The notes beneath the pieces are model-generated. The model ran no database searches, was not told the DNA's origin, and saw only the letters and a program-made list of their open reading frames with translations. A DNA stretch of 64,000 nt, taken from NCBI GenBank assembly GCA_024235315.1, contig JACKMP010000002.1:319674-383673 (forward strand), in the 5' to 3' direction. The position numbers and the translations under genes are program-made. This DNA is from Chromatiaceae bacterium. Lineage in GTDB: Bacteria > Pseudomonadota > Gammaproteobacteria > Chromatiales > Chromatiaceae. This document shows positions 1 to 8,346 of the stretch, piece by piece (the first letter of the stretch is position 1; each line of letters starts with the position of its first letter).

Positions 1-1
1 A

Positions 2-982
2 GACCTGTATGGCCTGGACAATGACGATGTCATCATCACCTCGACCCCGATGTATCACTCGCTGGGGTTTCGCCTCGCCCTTTTGCCGCTGCTGATCGGG
101 GCGACAGCGGTGATTCTGCCGCGATTTTCGCCGAAGGGCTGGATCGAGGCAGTCAACAGCCACGCGGTGTCATTCGCGATCATGGTCTCGTCGCACCTGG
201 AACTGATCGCGCAATGGCTGTCGGAGCATCCGACCCCTCTGCCGAGTCTCATGACCATGGTGTCATCCTCGGCACTGTTGCGGCCCGAGATCAAGCAGCG
301 TTGTATCGACCTGTTCGACTGTGCTTTCCACGAGTGTTACGGCGCATCGGAAGTCGGCATCGTGACCAATCTGGCACCGGCCGACTGCCGCGACAATCTC
401 GCCAGTGTCGGCAAGGCACTGGACTATGTCGACCTGATGATCATGGATGAGCACGGCCAGGCTATGCCGCATGGCAGAATCGGCGAGATCGCCTGCAGGA
501 CTGCGACCGCATTTTCCGGCTACTACCGCCGGCCCGACGCCACCAGCGCCAGTATGCGCAGCGGATTCTTCTGCACCGGCGACATGGGGCATGTTGACGC
601 CGACGGCTACCTCTATCTCGCCGGCCGCAAGAAGGACATCATCATCGTCGGTGGCAGCAACGTCTATCCGGAAGACGTCGAAGCAGTGCTGCATGAGGCG
701 CCCGGCGTCGGAGACTGCGCAGTGATCGGCGTGCCTGACAGCTACTTCGGCGAGGCCGCTCTGGCGGTGATCACCACCGAAAGCAGTGACATTGACTTAC
801 GCCGCATCAGGGCCTTTTGTGCCCAACGACTGGCCGACTTTCAGCTGCCGCAGGCCTACGAGATCGTCGATAAACTGCCGCGCACCGCGCTGGGCAAGAT
901 CCAACGACAGGCACTGCGTGATAGATACGCAAACTACGATGCCACCGCGGACCTGCGTCTTCTGATGAGGCGCGGGGCCTGA
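2..982 (+). CDS. AMP-binding acyl-CoA synthetase-type ligase, 5'-truncated by window edge
   Basis: Class I adenylate-forming enzyme (ANL superfamily), probably a fatty-acyl or related CoA ligase that activates a carboxylate with ATP and transfers it to CoA. The frame is open to the window edge, so the N-terminal part with the P-loop-like ATP motif lies outside; 326 residues remain. Visible motifs: TPMYHSLGF (~15-23), the ATP-binding YGASEVG (~113-119), TGDMGHVDADGYLY (~192-205) followed by the GRKKD hinge, and PRTALGKIQR near the C-terminus, whose Lys (~299) is the usual catalytic residue of the C-terminal domain. The substrate cannot be read from the sequence. The next gene runs convergently, so no operon partner is visible downstream. 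Confidence 0.9.
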   Translation, partial: DLYGLDNDDVIITSTPMYHSLGFRLALLPLLIGATAVILPRFSPKGWIEAVNSHAVSFAIMVSSHLELIAQWLSEHPTPLPSLMTMVSSSALLRPEIKQRCIDLFDCAFHECYGASEVGIVTNLAPADCRDNLASVGKALDYVDLMIMDEHGQAMPHGRIGEIACRTATAFSGYYRRPDATSASMRSGFFCTGDMGHVDADGYLYLAGRKKDIIIVGGSNVYPEDVEAVLHEAPGVGDCAVIGVPDSYFGEAALAVITTESSDIDLRRIRAFCAQRLADFQLPQAYEIVDKLPRTALGKIQRQALRDRYANYDATADLRLLMRRGA

Positions 983-1052
983 GTCATCGCCCCGCGCCCA
1001 CCTCTCGGCCTGCAATCCGCGCTGAACACACTCTTGCCAGAGGCCTGACCTT

Positions 1053-2207
1053 TTAGAAGAACCCTTTGCGCCAGCTGAATGCCAGGCTGAAATCGTGTGC
1101 CGCCTGTACGCCGTTGCGATCTTCGTAGACCGGAAGCAGCAGTTCCAGGCTGACGTTGTTGGCAAACACCGGCATCCAGTTGACCCCAACGCCGACTTCC
1201 GCCCGCTCTCCACCATAGTTGTCCGGGTTGGCGCCCAGCCCAGGCCCGTAGATATTCGGATCGATACCGCTGATCCTGCCTTGCGTCTCACCACGCAGGC
1301 GGACGGAGGTCACGAGGTCCGACCGCCATTCATAGGACACCCAGGCGGTGGCTTCGTGCTTGTCTCCATAACGCCAACCCTCCTTGTTTTCGCTCTCCAG
1401 CGGCAAGGTGGCCAGGTACTGCGCGCCCCACCCCCACTTCTCTGTCTTGCCCCAGTACACGACGCCGAGCAGGCTGTCCCAGGTACCTGATCCCAGCTGC
1501 ATCCCGTAAGCTAGGCGGGTCTTTACCAGGGTGTTCATCGGCGTCAGATTATAGTCCTCCTCGGTAATGCTGCCCGTTGGCGCACTGAGTACGACATCCA
1601 ACAGGATGTTGTGTCGGTAGTCGTCGCTGTTGTAGGCCTTTAGTATGGTTCCGAACTTGATATCACCGATCCCCTCGGACCGAACCGCGTTGGTACCCAG
1701 GCTATTGGTGCCAACGGGGCCGGCAAAGGTCTCCAGTACCGTCTTCTTCTTGATCAGGGGAATCAGGCCAACCAGTGCCACCTTGTCATTGATCGCGAAA
1801 TTGGCGTATGGAAACACCACGTCCGCCTGGGCGCTTTTGGGTACGACACGCAGCGTGGGGGGCTGCATCGGGTCTCCGAAAAAGCGATTCGGCGCGGTGG
1901 TTACCGCCGTTTGTGCGGAAACGGAGTTGCTGCCCTGGATCAGTCCTTCGAATTCATGGTGCTGAAAATTAATGCCGGCAACACCCTGGCCTTTTTCAGG
2001 GAATGCGTAGATACCGAAAAGACCTGCGGGTACCGGGATCGGCAGCTTCTTTCTCAGTTCCCGAAGCTGCTTGATTCTGGTCGAAAGCGTTCGACGCTCT
2101 TCGAACGTCATACTGCCGCCGGTACCGTCTTCGGCTGACAGTGCAGATTCCGGAAGGGCACACGCCAACCCCAGGCAGATCGGTATCATGGCGCCACGAA
2201 TGTTCAT
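1053..2207 (-). CDS. Outer-membrane barrel protein, putative phenol-degradation MetA-like family
   Basis: Predicted 384-residue secreted protein. The chosen ATG at 2207 follows a strong GGGGGAG ribosome site and begins a signal peptide (about 22 residues, ending ALSA); longer in-frame starts up to 2402 would hide it. After a short helical stretch rich in Arg/Lys, residues ~110-384 alternate hydrophobic and aromatic residues as in amphipathic strands, and the chain ends in Phe, typical of outer-membrane barrels. The pattern (GIGDIKFGTILKAY, LSAPTGSI) resembles the MetA-pathway phenol degradation/transporter family (PF13557). It lies 85 bases downstream of a cytochrome c gene on the same strand, so the two are probably one operon. 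The substrate is unknown. Confidence 0.75.
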   Translation of the reverse strand: MNIRGAMIPICLGLACALPESALSAEDGTGGSMTFEERRTLSTRIKQLRELRKKLPIPVPAGLFGIYAFPEKGQGVAGINFQHHEFEGLIQGSNSVSAQTAVTTAPNRFFGDPMQPPTLRVVPKSAQADVVFPYANFAINDKVALVGLIPLIKKKTVLETFAGPVGTNSLGTNAVRSEGIGDIKFGTILKAYNSDDYRHNILLDVVLSAPTGSITEEDYNLTPMNTLVKTRLAYGMQLGSGTWDSLLGVVYWGKTEKWGWGAQYLATLPLESENKEGWRYGDKHEATAWVSYEWRSDLVTSVRLRGETQGRISGIDPNIYGPGLGANPDNYGGERAEVGVGVNWMPVFANNVSLELLLPVYEDRNGVQAAHDFSLAFSWRKGFF

Positions 2208-2292
2208 AGGTCTCCCCCTCGATTGCCGCGAGTCTTGTCGAATGTTTTTCTGGTTTTCGGAAACATTGCGTTGCCAGGTGGTTACGCCAGCG

Positions 2293-2931
2293 TCAACGAA
2301 GAAGATCCGAGACACCGGGCTGACTGCGGAACACGCCGTGACATGCGACACAACCGGACGCGATCGGACCGACCAGTGAGGCAGCCATCGCCATGTCACC
2401 ACTGTCCGCGGCGGCCGCGAGTTTCAGGGCATTCCCCTCGACGCTGTCGTTGAAGCCGGTAAGGATTGAAAGCCGTTCGTCGCTGATATTCTCCAGCCCC
2501 AGGTAGGGCAGCAGACCTCCGACAGGAATCCGGTGGTTCGCGAGACGACGCGCGCTGTCCGCGGTCTGCTCCGGGTTGTCGGTCATGATGCCCGCCAGGA
2601 TGCTCTGAAAGTCCGACAGGACCTCGGTCATGACCTGTCGCATGGTGGCTCTTTCGCTGTTGCGACTATGCATCGCCAGGATCGCCATCAACGACATCTT
2701 GGTGTCCGTGGACAGTCCCTCCACCTTGGTTCTCAGCTCAGGCTTCATCATCTCCAGCTGGCCCTGCATCACCTTCTTCAGTTCGTCCATGCCGGGCTCG
2801 GCCGCAAACGCACCGGATACACTGATGACACTGCCGACGAACATCGCAGCTGCGATTGCAGAACGACGAAGCCTCCCGAAATCCGACGACCGGATAGTTG
2901 ATTCAACTGCACTGATACGCTCAACCTTCAT
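2293..2931 (-). CDS. Class II (cytochrome c'-like) periplasmic cytochrome c
   Basis: Predicted 212-residue exported haem protein. The ATG at 2931 is preceded by GAGGAG at good spacing; upstream in-frame ATGs at 2952 and 2973 have no such site. The signal peptide ends at GAFA-AEPG (~residue 44). A single haem motif C-V-A-C-H-G-V-F-R begins at ~194, close to the C-terminus, exactly where cytochrome c' carries C-x-x-C-H-x-x-[FY]-R. The rest is helical, as in the four-helix bundle, but the mature chain (~168) is longer than usual (~130). Cytochromes c' bind NO or act in electron transfer. It is probably co-transcribed with the downstream barrel protein and divergent from a two-component system. 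Confidence 0.75.
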   Translation of the reverse strand: MKVERISAVESTIRSSDFGRLRRSAIAAAMFVGSVISVSGAFAAEPGMDELKKVMQGQLEMMKPELRTKVEGLSTDTKMSLMAILAMHSRNSERATMRQVMTEVLSDFQSILAGIMTDNPEQTADSARRLANHRIPVGGLLPYLGLENISDERLSILTGFNDSVEGNALKLAAAADSGDMAMAASLVGPIASGCVACHGVFRSQPGVSDLLR

Positions 2932-3010
2932 TGCCTTCGCTCCTCGATTCATTGGCGCTGTTTCAATACGCATCTACAATAAATCGGGCATTTGTCTGAG
3001 CGATGGCGCC

Positions 3011-3030
3011 GTTGTAACAAGTTGTAACAG
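3011..3030. promoter_or_regulatory. Candidate response-regulator operator: tandem 10-bp direct repeat
   Basis: GTTGTAACAA is followed immediately by GTTGTAACAG, two 10-bp units one helical turn apart. OmpR/PhoB-type regulators bind tandem direct repeats with this spacing. It lies in the 146-base gap between the cytochrome gene and the divergent OmpR-type regulator gene, so autoregulation and control of the cytochrome operon are both plausible. Assignment is inference. Confidence 0.5.
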
Positions 3031-3034
3031 GCCT

Positions 3035-3055
3035 GTATCGAAACGGCTTCGATAC
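3035..3055. promoter_or_regulatory. Inverted repeat in the regulator leader
   Basis: Perfect arms GTATCGAA and TTCGATAC separated by five bases, beginning 5 bases after the direct repeat and ending 22 bases before the regulator start. It could be an operator or an mRNA hairpin; nothing in the sequence decides between them. Confidence 0.4.
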
Positions 3056-3077
3056 GATCGGCGCGCGGAGACTTCCG

Positions 3078-3788
3078 GTGAGACCCAAAAAACAGCGCAT
3101 CCTTATCGTCGACGACGAGCCCGAGCTTCGGGGATTGCTGACGACCTATCTTTCGAAGGAAGGGTATGACGTCAATGCGGTGGAAGACGGCACGGCATTG
3201 GACCTTTACCTCTCCAGGCAATCTGTCGACATGGTGATCCTGGACCTGATGCTGCCTGGCGAAGACGGCCTCTCGATCGGCAGGCGACTGCGTCAGCAGA
3301 GGAATCTTCCGATCATCATCCTTTCTGCGCGTGGCGAAGAGCTTGACCGGATCGTCGGCCTGGAAATGGGTGCAGACGACTACCTGACCAAGCCGTTCAA
3401 CCCGAGGGAGCTGCTGGCCAGAATCCGCTCGGTGTTGCGTCGCTGTGAAACCGTCGACGGGGATCACATGAATCCTAATGACACCTTGCTTTCTTTCGGC
3501 GAATTCCGCCTCGACGTGCAGACGCACAGACTTAGCAATGATGAGCAGGACATCCCATTGACGACCGGCGAGTTCACCCTGTTGCGCATCTTCCTGACCC
3601 ATCCCAACCGCGTCTTGAGTCGAGACACCCTTCTGGAGATGAGCAAGGGCTACGATCGGTCACCGATGGATCGCAGCATCGATGTGTGTGTGGGCCGTCT
3701 GCGGCGAAAGATCGAAGTCAACCCGGCAGAACCGGTGTACCTGCGCACCGTGTGGGGCGCGGGCTACCTGTTCGCAAAGGGCAGTTGA
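3078..3788 (+). CDS. OmpR-family DNA-binding response regulator
   Basis: 236 residues: receiver domain (~7-120) and winged-helix DNA-binding domain (~140-234). The acidic pocket D12-D13, phospho-acceptor D56 (VILDLMLP), S83 and K105 (LTKPF) are all present. The start is GTG with GGAG upstream. The C-terminal half carries the trans_reg_C pattern (LTTGEFTLLRIF, RSIDVCVGRLRRKIE, VWGAGYLF). The sensor kinase gene starts 11 bases after the stop. Its likely targets include the divergent cytochrome/barrel operon, because a 10-bp direct repeat lies between them. The stimulus is unknown. Confidence 0.93.
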   Translation: MRPKKQRILIVDDEPELRGLLTTYLSKEGYDVNAVEDGTALDLYLSRQSVDMVILDLMLPGEDGLSIGRRLRQQRNLPIIILSARGEELDRIVGLEMGADDYLTKPFNPRELLARIRSVLRRCETVDGDHMNPNDTLLSFGEFRLDVQTHRLSNDEQDIPLTTGEFTLLRIFLTHPNRVLSRDTLLEMSKGYDRSPMDRSIDVCVGRLRRKIEVNPAEPVYLRTVWGAGYLFAKGS

Positions 3789-3799
3789 GCGAGGCCAAT

Positions 3800-5197
3800 A
3801 TGCGACTCCTGCCGGTTCAGAGCTATTTCTGGAAGGTCCTTTCCACCATCGGTGTGGTGTCGGTCGGCTTCATGCTGATCGTGCTTTCGACCATCGCCTA
3901 TTACATGGTCGTTCCGCTCGGACAGCGGGCTACTGATGATCTGGCCAGCATCATTGCCCACGCTGCCGAGACGTACTCAGCAACGGATCAGTCTGCGCGC
4001 GAGTCATTCGCACAAAAGATGTGGCTGAAACACAACCTCGTCGTGACAGGCACGGCGGAACAGCTGCCTGAATCGACGAGCCTGCTACCGTATCTCTTCC
4101 TGCTGGAGGGATCTTTGCGCCGGCAGCTGGGACAGGAGGTTCGCCTCAAGACCAGCATCGATACCGATGGTGAGGACTGGTACTGGGCCGATATCCCCAC
4201 CACTGACGGCTTGCTGCGTTTCGGCTTCTCGCGTTCGCGCATCGGGGTGAAACCGTCAGTGGCCTTCTTCGTACTGCTGACAACGGGTCTGTTTCTGACT
4301 ATCGTCACGGCAGCCCTGCTGACCAGACGCCTTACCGTGACCATCGAACGCCTCTACCGTGCCGCGCGATTGATCGGCAAGGGACAGTGGCCGGAACCGG
4401 TGCCGGAAGAGGGCCCCGAAGAACTGGTGGTACTGGCCAGGGAGTTCAACCGCATGAACCTCCAGGTCCGTGAACTGCTCGCCAACCGGACAACCCTGTT
4501 GGCGGGCATCTCGCACGATCTGCGCACCCCTCTCACGCAGATACAGCTCGCCCTCGCGATGCTGCCCGATGATGGTGGCGACCCACAGATGATGGACAGG
4601 ATTCGCCGCTACCTCGGATCGGTCGACCGGCTGATCGGACAGGCACTGGAGGTAAGCCTGGAACTGGACAGGCACGAAAAGGAACTGGTGAACATCGCCG
4701 ATGTGCTGGACCCTGTCGTGGACGCTGCACGTCAGGGCAGTCAAATAGTGGAATGGTCGACGCAAAAGCCCTGCAGCTTCATGCTGAATCCCCTGGCACT
4801 GCAGCGGATTTTTTCCAACCTGATGGAAAATGCCGTCCGCTACGGCAATGGCCACCCGATTACCATCAATTGCAGCTGCGATAGGGAATCCCTGACACTC
4901 CAGGTGCAGGACCGCGGGCTAGGCATCCCGGTGGAGCATCGTGAAGCTGTATTCCAGCCGTTCTTCCGGCTGGAGAAATCGCGTAGCAGCAAGACCGGGG
5001 GGAGTGGCCTGGGTCTGGCCATCGTGCGCCAACTCGCGAACTCCAACGGCTGGACCGTACGACTGCATGGGCGTGTGCAAGGAGGGACCTGCGCCGAACT
5101 CGTTATCCCGATCGACGAACATGCGCCAAGGCATGTTCCTTGGCCGCAAACTGTTGATCAGGCGAGGGATGCAGAAAAGTCTCCGGTACCCCGATGA
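3800..5197 (+). CDS. EnvZ-type membrane sensor histidine kinase
   Basis: 465 residues. The ATG at 3800 has GAGG 7 bases upstream; longer in-frame starts would overlap the regulator gene. Order: TM1 (~15-40), periplasmic sensor region of ~110 residues, TM2 (~153-175), HAMP linker, dimerisation/H-box AGISHDLRTPLTQIQLA with phospho-acceptor His ~239, N-box NLMENAVRYG (~340), G1 DRGLGIP and G2 GGSGLGLAIVRQLA. The H-box is close to that of EnvZ. The stop lies only 8 bases before the end of the convergent formyltransferase gene. It forms a cognate pair with the preceding regulator; the ligand cannot be inferred. Confidence 0.92.
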   Translation: MRLLPVQSYFWKVLSTIGVVSVGFMLIVLSTIAYYMVVPLGQRATDDLASIIAHAAETYSATDQSARESFAQKMWLKHNLVVTGTAEQLPESTSLLPYLFLLEGSLRRQLGQEVRLKTSIDTDGEDWYWADIPTTDGLLRFGFSRSRIGVKPSVAFFVLLTTGLFLTIVTAALLTRRLTVTIERLYRAARLIGKGQWPEPVPEEGPEELVVLAREFNRMNLQVRELLANRTTLLAGISHDLRTPLTQIQLALAMLPDDGGDPQMMDRIRRYLGSVDRLIGQALEVSLELDRHEKELVNIADVLDPVVDAARQGSQIVEWSTQKPCSFMLNPLALQRIFSNLMENAVRYGNGHPITINCSCDRESLTLQVQDRGLGIPVEHREAVFQPFFRLEKSRSSKTGGSGLGLAIVRQLANSNGWTVRLHGRVQGGTCAELVIPIDEHAPRHVPWPQTVDQARDAEKSPVPR

Positions 5198-5204
5198 AAG
5201 TGAG

Positions 5205-6002
5205 CTAACCGAACACAGGACTGAGCAGACCGTCCGGATAAGCTGGTTCGCCTGTCGGCGCTGTCACCACCTGCCCCCTGTCCATACGATCGAGAAAGGC
5301 CTGTGCCACATCGTCGGTGAACTCTGCGTTGCGCGAATAACGGATCTGCGCAGACCGATCCTGAGGGACCGCCGACAGGTCGAATATCGACTGGTCGGCA
5401 ATGCGGGCACTCAGCGCATCCTGTGCCACCACGACCGCACGCATCGTGTACAGGAAGGGATCACCACCGTCATAACGGGGTAACGCATGAAACAGCATCG
5501 GGCCACTGTCCAGTCCACTCGACAAGCGGTGGATGGTGGCACCGACCATGTGCGGTTTGTCGTCGTACATCGCCCAGAAGTTGCACGAAGAGCCGCGATA
5601 GTAAGGAGACAAGCCCATGTGGATATTGAAGGCGCCGCGCTCCACGAGGTGGTCGCACAGCCAGCCCTTGATGAAACTGGCACCAAACACGACAAACACA
5701 TCGGCGTCGAGACAGGGCGCCAACTCGTCCTGCCGCAGCAGGTTCAGATCGCCCATACGGACCGCCATCGCACGCGCATTGGGATCGACAAAGCGGACAT
5801 CTCCGAACAAGGCCTGCTCGGCGCGCACCACATGGCCGAAGTAGCGCTCCATGACCGGACTCTTGTTGAAGAAGTCCTGTCGCCTGCCCGGATAGACGGT
5901 GTTGCACTCCATGACGGCGAAGCACTGGTCCGCAATTGCGCACAGCCGTTCGATCAGGGCCAGATGCCGTGCCTGGTTGGAGGTGAATACGGTGATCTTC
6001 AT
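5205..6002 (-). CDS. Formyltransferase family protein (GART/Fmt fold)
   Basis: 265 residues with the formyl-tetrahydrofolate transferase fold. The catalytic set is visible as N126-I-H128 (FNIHMGLSPYYRG) and D165 (SSGLDSGPML), matching the Asn-His-Asp triad of methionyl-tRNA and sugar N-formyltransferases. It is shorter than Fmt (~315) and lacks its C-terminal tRNA-binding domain, so an amino-sugar or other small amine is a likelier acceptor. The start overlaps the stop of the polysaccharide deacetylase gene by 4 bases (ATGA), implying coupled translation and shared function. Confidence 0.8.
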   Translation of the reverse strand: MKITVFTSNQARHLALIERLCAIADQCFAVMECNTVYPGRRQDFFNKSPVMERYFGHVVRAEQALFGDVRFVDPNARAMAVRMGDLNLLRQDELAPCLDADVFVVFGASFIKGWLCDHLVERGAFNIHMGLSPYYRGSSCNFWAMYDDKPHMVGATIHRLSSGLDSGPMLFHALPRYDGGDPFLYTMRAVVVAQDALSARIADQSIFDLSAVPQDRSAQIRYSRNAEFTDDVAQAFLDRMDRGQVVTAPTGEPAYPDGLLSPVFG

Positions 6003-6919
6003 TTGATCGCCTGCAACAGATTGGCGTGGTCCTCACGAGGTATCTCCCACAGCGAGCCACCGTGCGTCACCGACATGTTGGAACGGAAGCCCAGCACGAC
6101 GTCGAGATCACGCAGCACGTCGAGCGTGTCGTCGCTGTAACTGCCACAGGGGTGCGACATGGTGCGCGGCGCCTGGCCGCAGATGGCACTGAGCATCCGC
6201 CGGTTCAGACGATACTCTGTCTCCTGTGCCGCCCGATCGAGCGTTCGCATCTGCATCGGATGACTGTGACTGTGAAGACCGATCTCGTGACCGGCCGCAT
6301 CGAGTGCGGAAACATGCTCCGCTCTCATCCACAGTTGCGTCATGCGTTCCTCGCGCGGATAACCGGCCCTGCCCATCATGTCCGTCATCAGCCCGTCGTA
6401 TTCGCTTTGCGTCAACACCTGATCACGAACGAAGCGAAAGCGTCTGTCGTTGTCCGTGTAAAAACCGAAGTCCGACAGGTAATCCGCCGGGTAAGTGTCC
6501 AGGTAACGCTGCTGGGCCCGCGGCAGCTGTCGCTCCAGAAGATCGAAAAACACCCGATAGAAGTCGTCGATGCCGTCGAAACTGGCATTGCGGAAATCAC
6601 GGTACAGCTCGAGGTTGTCCGGCGTGTCGGTGAAGATGCTGCTGTAGACGAAGAAGAACGCCTTGATACCGAACTCGTCGAGCACCGGCACGGCCACGTC
6701 GTACTGACACAACAACGCATCGTCAAAACTGAGACAGATGTCATCGGGCGCCAGCCTGCCTCCCAGGGCACGCTCGACATAGTCACCGGGGGTGAGGATG
6801 TTGTATTGCAAGCCCAGGTAGCCCAGCAGCGCCCTTAAGCGGTCTGCCGACAGGGAGCCCTGGCCGCGGCGGTGGATGCCCGCATCGTGGAAATGGTGAA
6901 ACATCACGCCAAACGTCAT
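5999..6919 (-). CDS. NodB-type polysaccharide deacetylase
   Basis: 306 residues from the ATG at 6919, which has GGGAGG just upstream; an ATG at 6958 would add 13 residues without a clear ribosome site. The NodB motifs are ICLSFDDA (metal and base Asp, ~75-82), the metal-binding EIGLHSHSHP (~220-230) and a later SHPCGSYSD. Members remove N- or O-acyl groups from amino sugars; ArnD in this fold is a deformylase. Translational coupling to a formyltransferase hints at a formyl/acyl cycling step on a glycan, which is inference. Confidence 0.82.
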   Translation of the reverse strand: MTFGVMFHHFHDAGIHRRGQGSLSADRLRALLGYLGLQYNILTPGDYVERALGGRLAPDDICLSFDDALLCQYDVAVPVLDEFGIKAFFFVYSSIFTDTPDNLELYRDFRNASFDGIDDFYRVFFDLLERQLPRAQQRYLDTYPADYLSDFGFYTDNDRRFRFVRDQVLTQSEYDGLMTDMMGRAGYPREERMTQLWMRAEHVSALDAAGHEIGLHSHSHPMQMRTLDRAAQETEYRLNRRMLSAICGQAPRTMSHPCGSYSDDTLDVLRDLDVVLGFRSNMSVTHGGSLWEIPREDHANLLQAIK

Positions 6920-6993
6920 CCGGCCTCCCGCCTCTCGCTGCGCCGTGGTGGTTTCCATAGAATAGGCGGCAAATCCTAACCAAGTGCCACCAA

Positions 6994-7458
6994 ATGAACT
7001 ACTGGCTGATGAAATCCGAGCCTGATGTCTTCGGCATCGACCACCTCAAGGCGATGCCCGGCAGGAAGGAGCATTGGGACGGCGTGCGCAACTACCAGGC
7101 ACGCAACATGATGCGTGACCAGATGAAGAAAGGCGATCTGGTGTTCTTCTATCACTCCAACTGCGACGAACCCGGTATCGTCGGCATCATGGAGATCGCG
7201 AGGGAAGGCTATCCCGATCACACCGCGTTCGATGCCGACACCAAGTACCACGACCCCAAGAGCGACCCCAACAATCCACGTTGGTATATGGTGGACGTGA
7301 AGTACAAGCGCCATCTCAGGCGCAACATCTCACTGCGTGAACTCAAAGAACTGGGCGACCCGCGCCTCGACGATCTGCCGCTGCTGCGCAGGGGCAATCG
7401 GCTGTCGATAATGCCACTGACAAAGGCGCACTGGGACTTCATACTCGGGCTCGAATGA
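6994..7458 (+). CDS. EVE-domain protein (thymocyte nuclear protein 1-like)
   Basis: 154 residues that are one complete EVE domain (PUA-like fold): MNYWLMKSEPDVFGIDHL at the start, WDGVRNYQARNMM, GDLVFFYHSN and DPRWYMVDVKY-type strands (here NPRWYMVDVKY) are hallmarks. EVE domains bind modified bases in nucleic acids; the bacterial cellular role is not settled. The gene stands alone between a divergent deacetylase gene and the sulfurtransferase gene 25 bases downstream on the same strand. Confidence 0.9.
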   Translation: MNYWLMKSEPDVFGIDHLKAMPGRKEHWDGVRNYQARNMMRDQMKKGDLVFFYHSNCDEPGIVGIMEIAREGYPDHTAFDADTKYHDPKSDPNNPRWYMVDVKYKRHLRRNISLRELKELGDPRLDDLPLLRRGNRLSIMPLTKAHWDFILGLE

Positions 7459-7483
7459 AATCGACCACCGCACCACGCACGCC

Positions 7484-8341
7484 ATGAAATTCGAGACCCT
7501 GATCGACTGCGAGACCCTGGCTGCCCGATTGGACGACCCGGCGTGGCGCGTGTTCGACTGCCGCTTCGATCTGGCCGACACGCAGCGCGGCGAACGCGCA
7601 CATGCCACGGCCCATGTACCTGGCGCCTTCTATGCGCACATCGACCGCGACCTGTCCGATCCGATCACGCCGCAGTCGGGCCGCCACCCCCTGCCCGACC
7701 CTGTACGGCTTCGCGACTGGCTGGGTCGGCACGGCGTCGGCAGTGGTACCCAGGTCGTGGTCTATGACGACAGCGGCGGCACCATGGCGGTACGCCTGTG
7801 GTGGCTGCTGCGCTGGCTGGGACACACCCGGGTTGCTCTGCTGGACGGCGGTTGGCCCGCCTGGATCACGGCCGCCATGCCGATCGAGGACACGCCGCCG
7901 CGGTCAGTAACGGCCACGAACTTTTCCGGGCAGCCCGATTGGGGGCAGGTCGTGACAACCGCGACACTCGCCGCGCAGGTGGCAACGGGCGACGATGCAT
8001 TGCTGATAATGGACGCACGGACCCGCGAGCGCTTTCGCGGTGACGCCGAACCGATAGACCCGATAGCCGGACACGTCCCCGATGCGATCAACCTGCCGCT
8101 GGTCGACAACCTTGACGGCAGTGGCCGCTTCAAGGACCCCGTCACGCTACGCAGCATGTACGCACCGGCCCTGGCCGGCAGGTCCGCGGCCGATGTCGCG
8201 GTCATGTGCGGTTCGGGCGTAACCGCCTGCCACAACCTGATGGCGATGGAGATCGCCGGTCTGCACGGCGGCCGCCTGTATGCGGGGTCGTGGAGTGAAT
8301 GGATCCGTGACCCGGCGCGACCGGTCGCCACCGGGGACTGA
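7484..8341 (+). CDS. sseA: 3-mercaptopyruvate/thiosulfate sulfurtransferase (two rhodanese domains)
   Basis: 285 residues with an inactive N-terminal rhodanese domain (~5-125, YDDSGGTMAVRLWWLLRWLG) and a C-terminal catalytic rhodanese domain (~150-282). The active-site loop is C242-G-S-G-V-T-A, the form typical of mercaptopyruvate sulfurtransferases rather than CRKGVT of thiosulfate sulfurtransferases. It transfers sulfur from 3-mercaptopyruvate to an acceptor such as cyanide or thioredoxin, probably in the cytosol because no signal peptide is visible. Confidence 0.88.
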   Translation: MKFETLIDCETLAARLDDPAWRVFDCRFDLADTQRGERAHATAHVPGAFYAHIDRDLSDPITPQSGRHPLPDPVRLRDWLGRHGVGSGTQVVVYDDSGGTMAVRLWWLLRWLGHTRVALLDGGWPAWITAAMPIEDTPPRSVTATNFSGQPDWGQVVTTATLAAQVATGDDALLIMDARTRERFRGDAEPIDPIAGHVPDAINLPLVDNLDGSGRFKDPVTLRSMYAPALAGRSAADVAVMCGSGVTACHNLMAMEIAGLHGGRLYAGSWSEWIRDPARPVATGD

Positions 8342-8346
8342 CCGGT

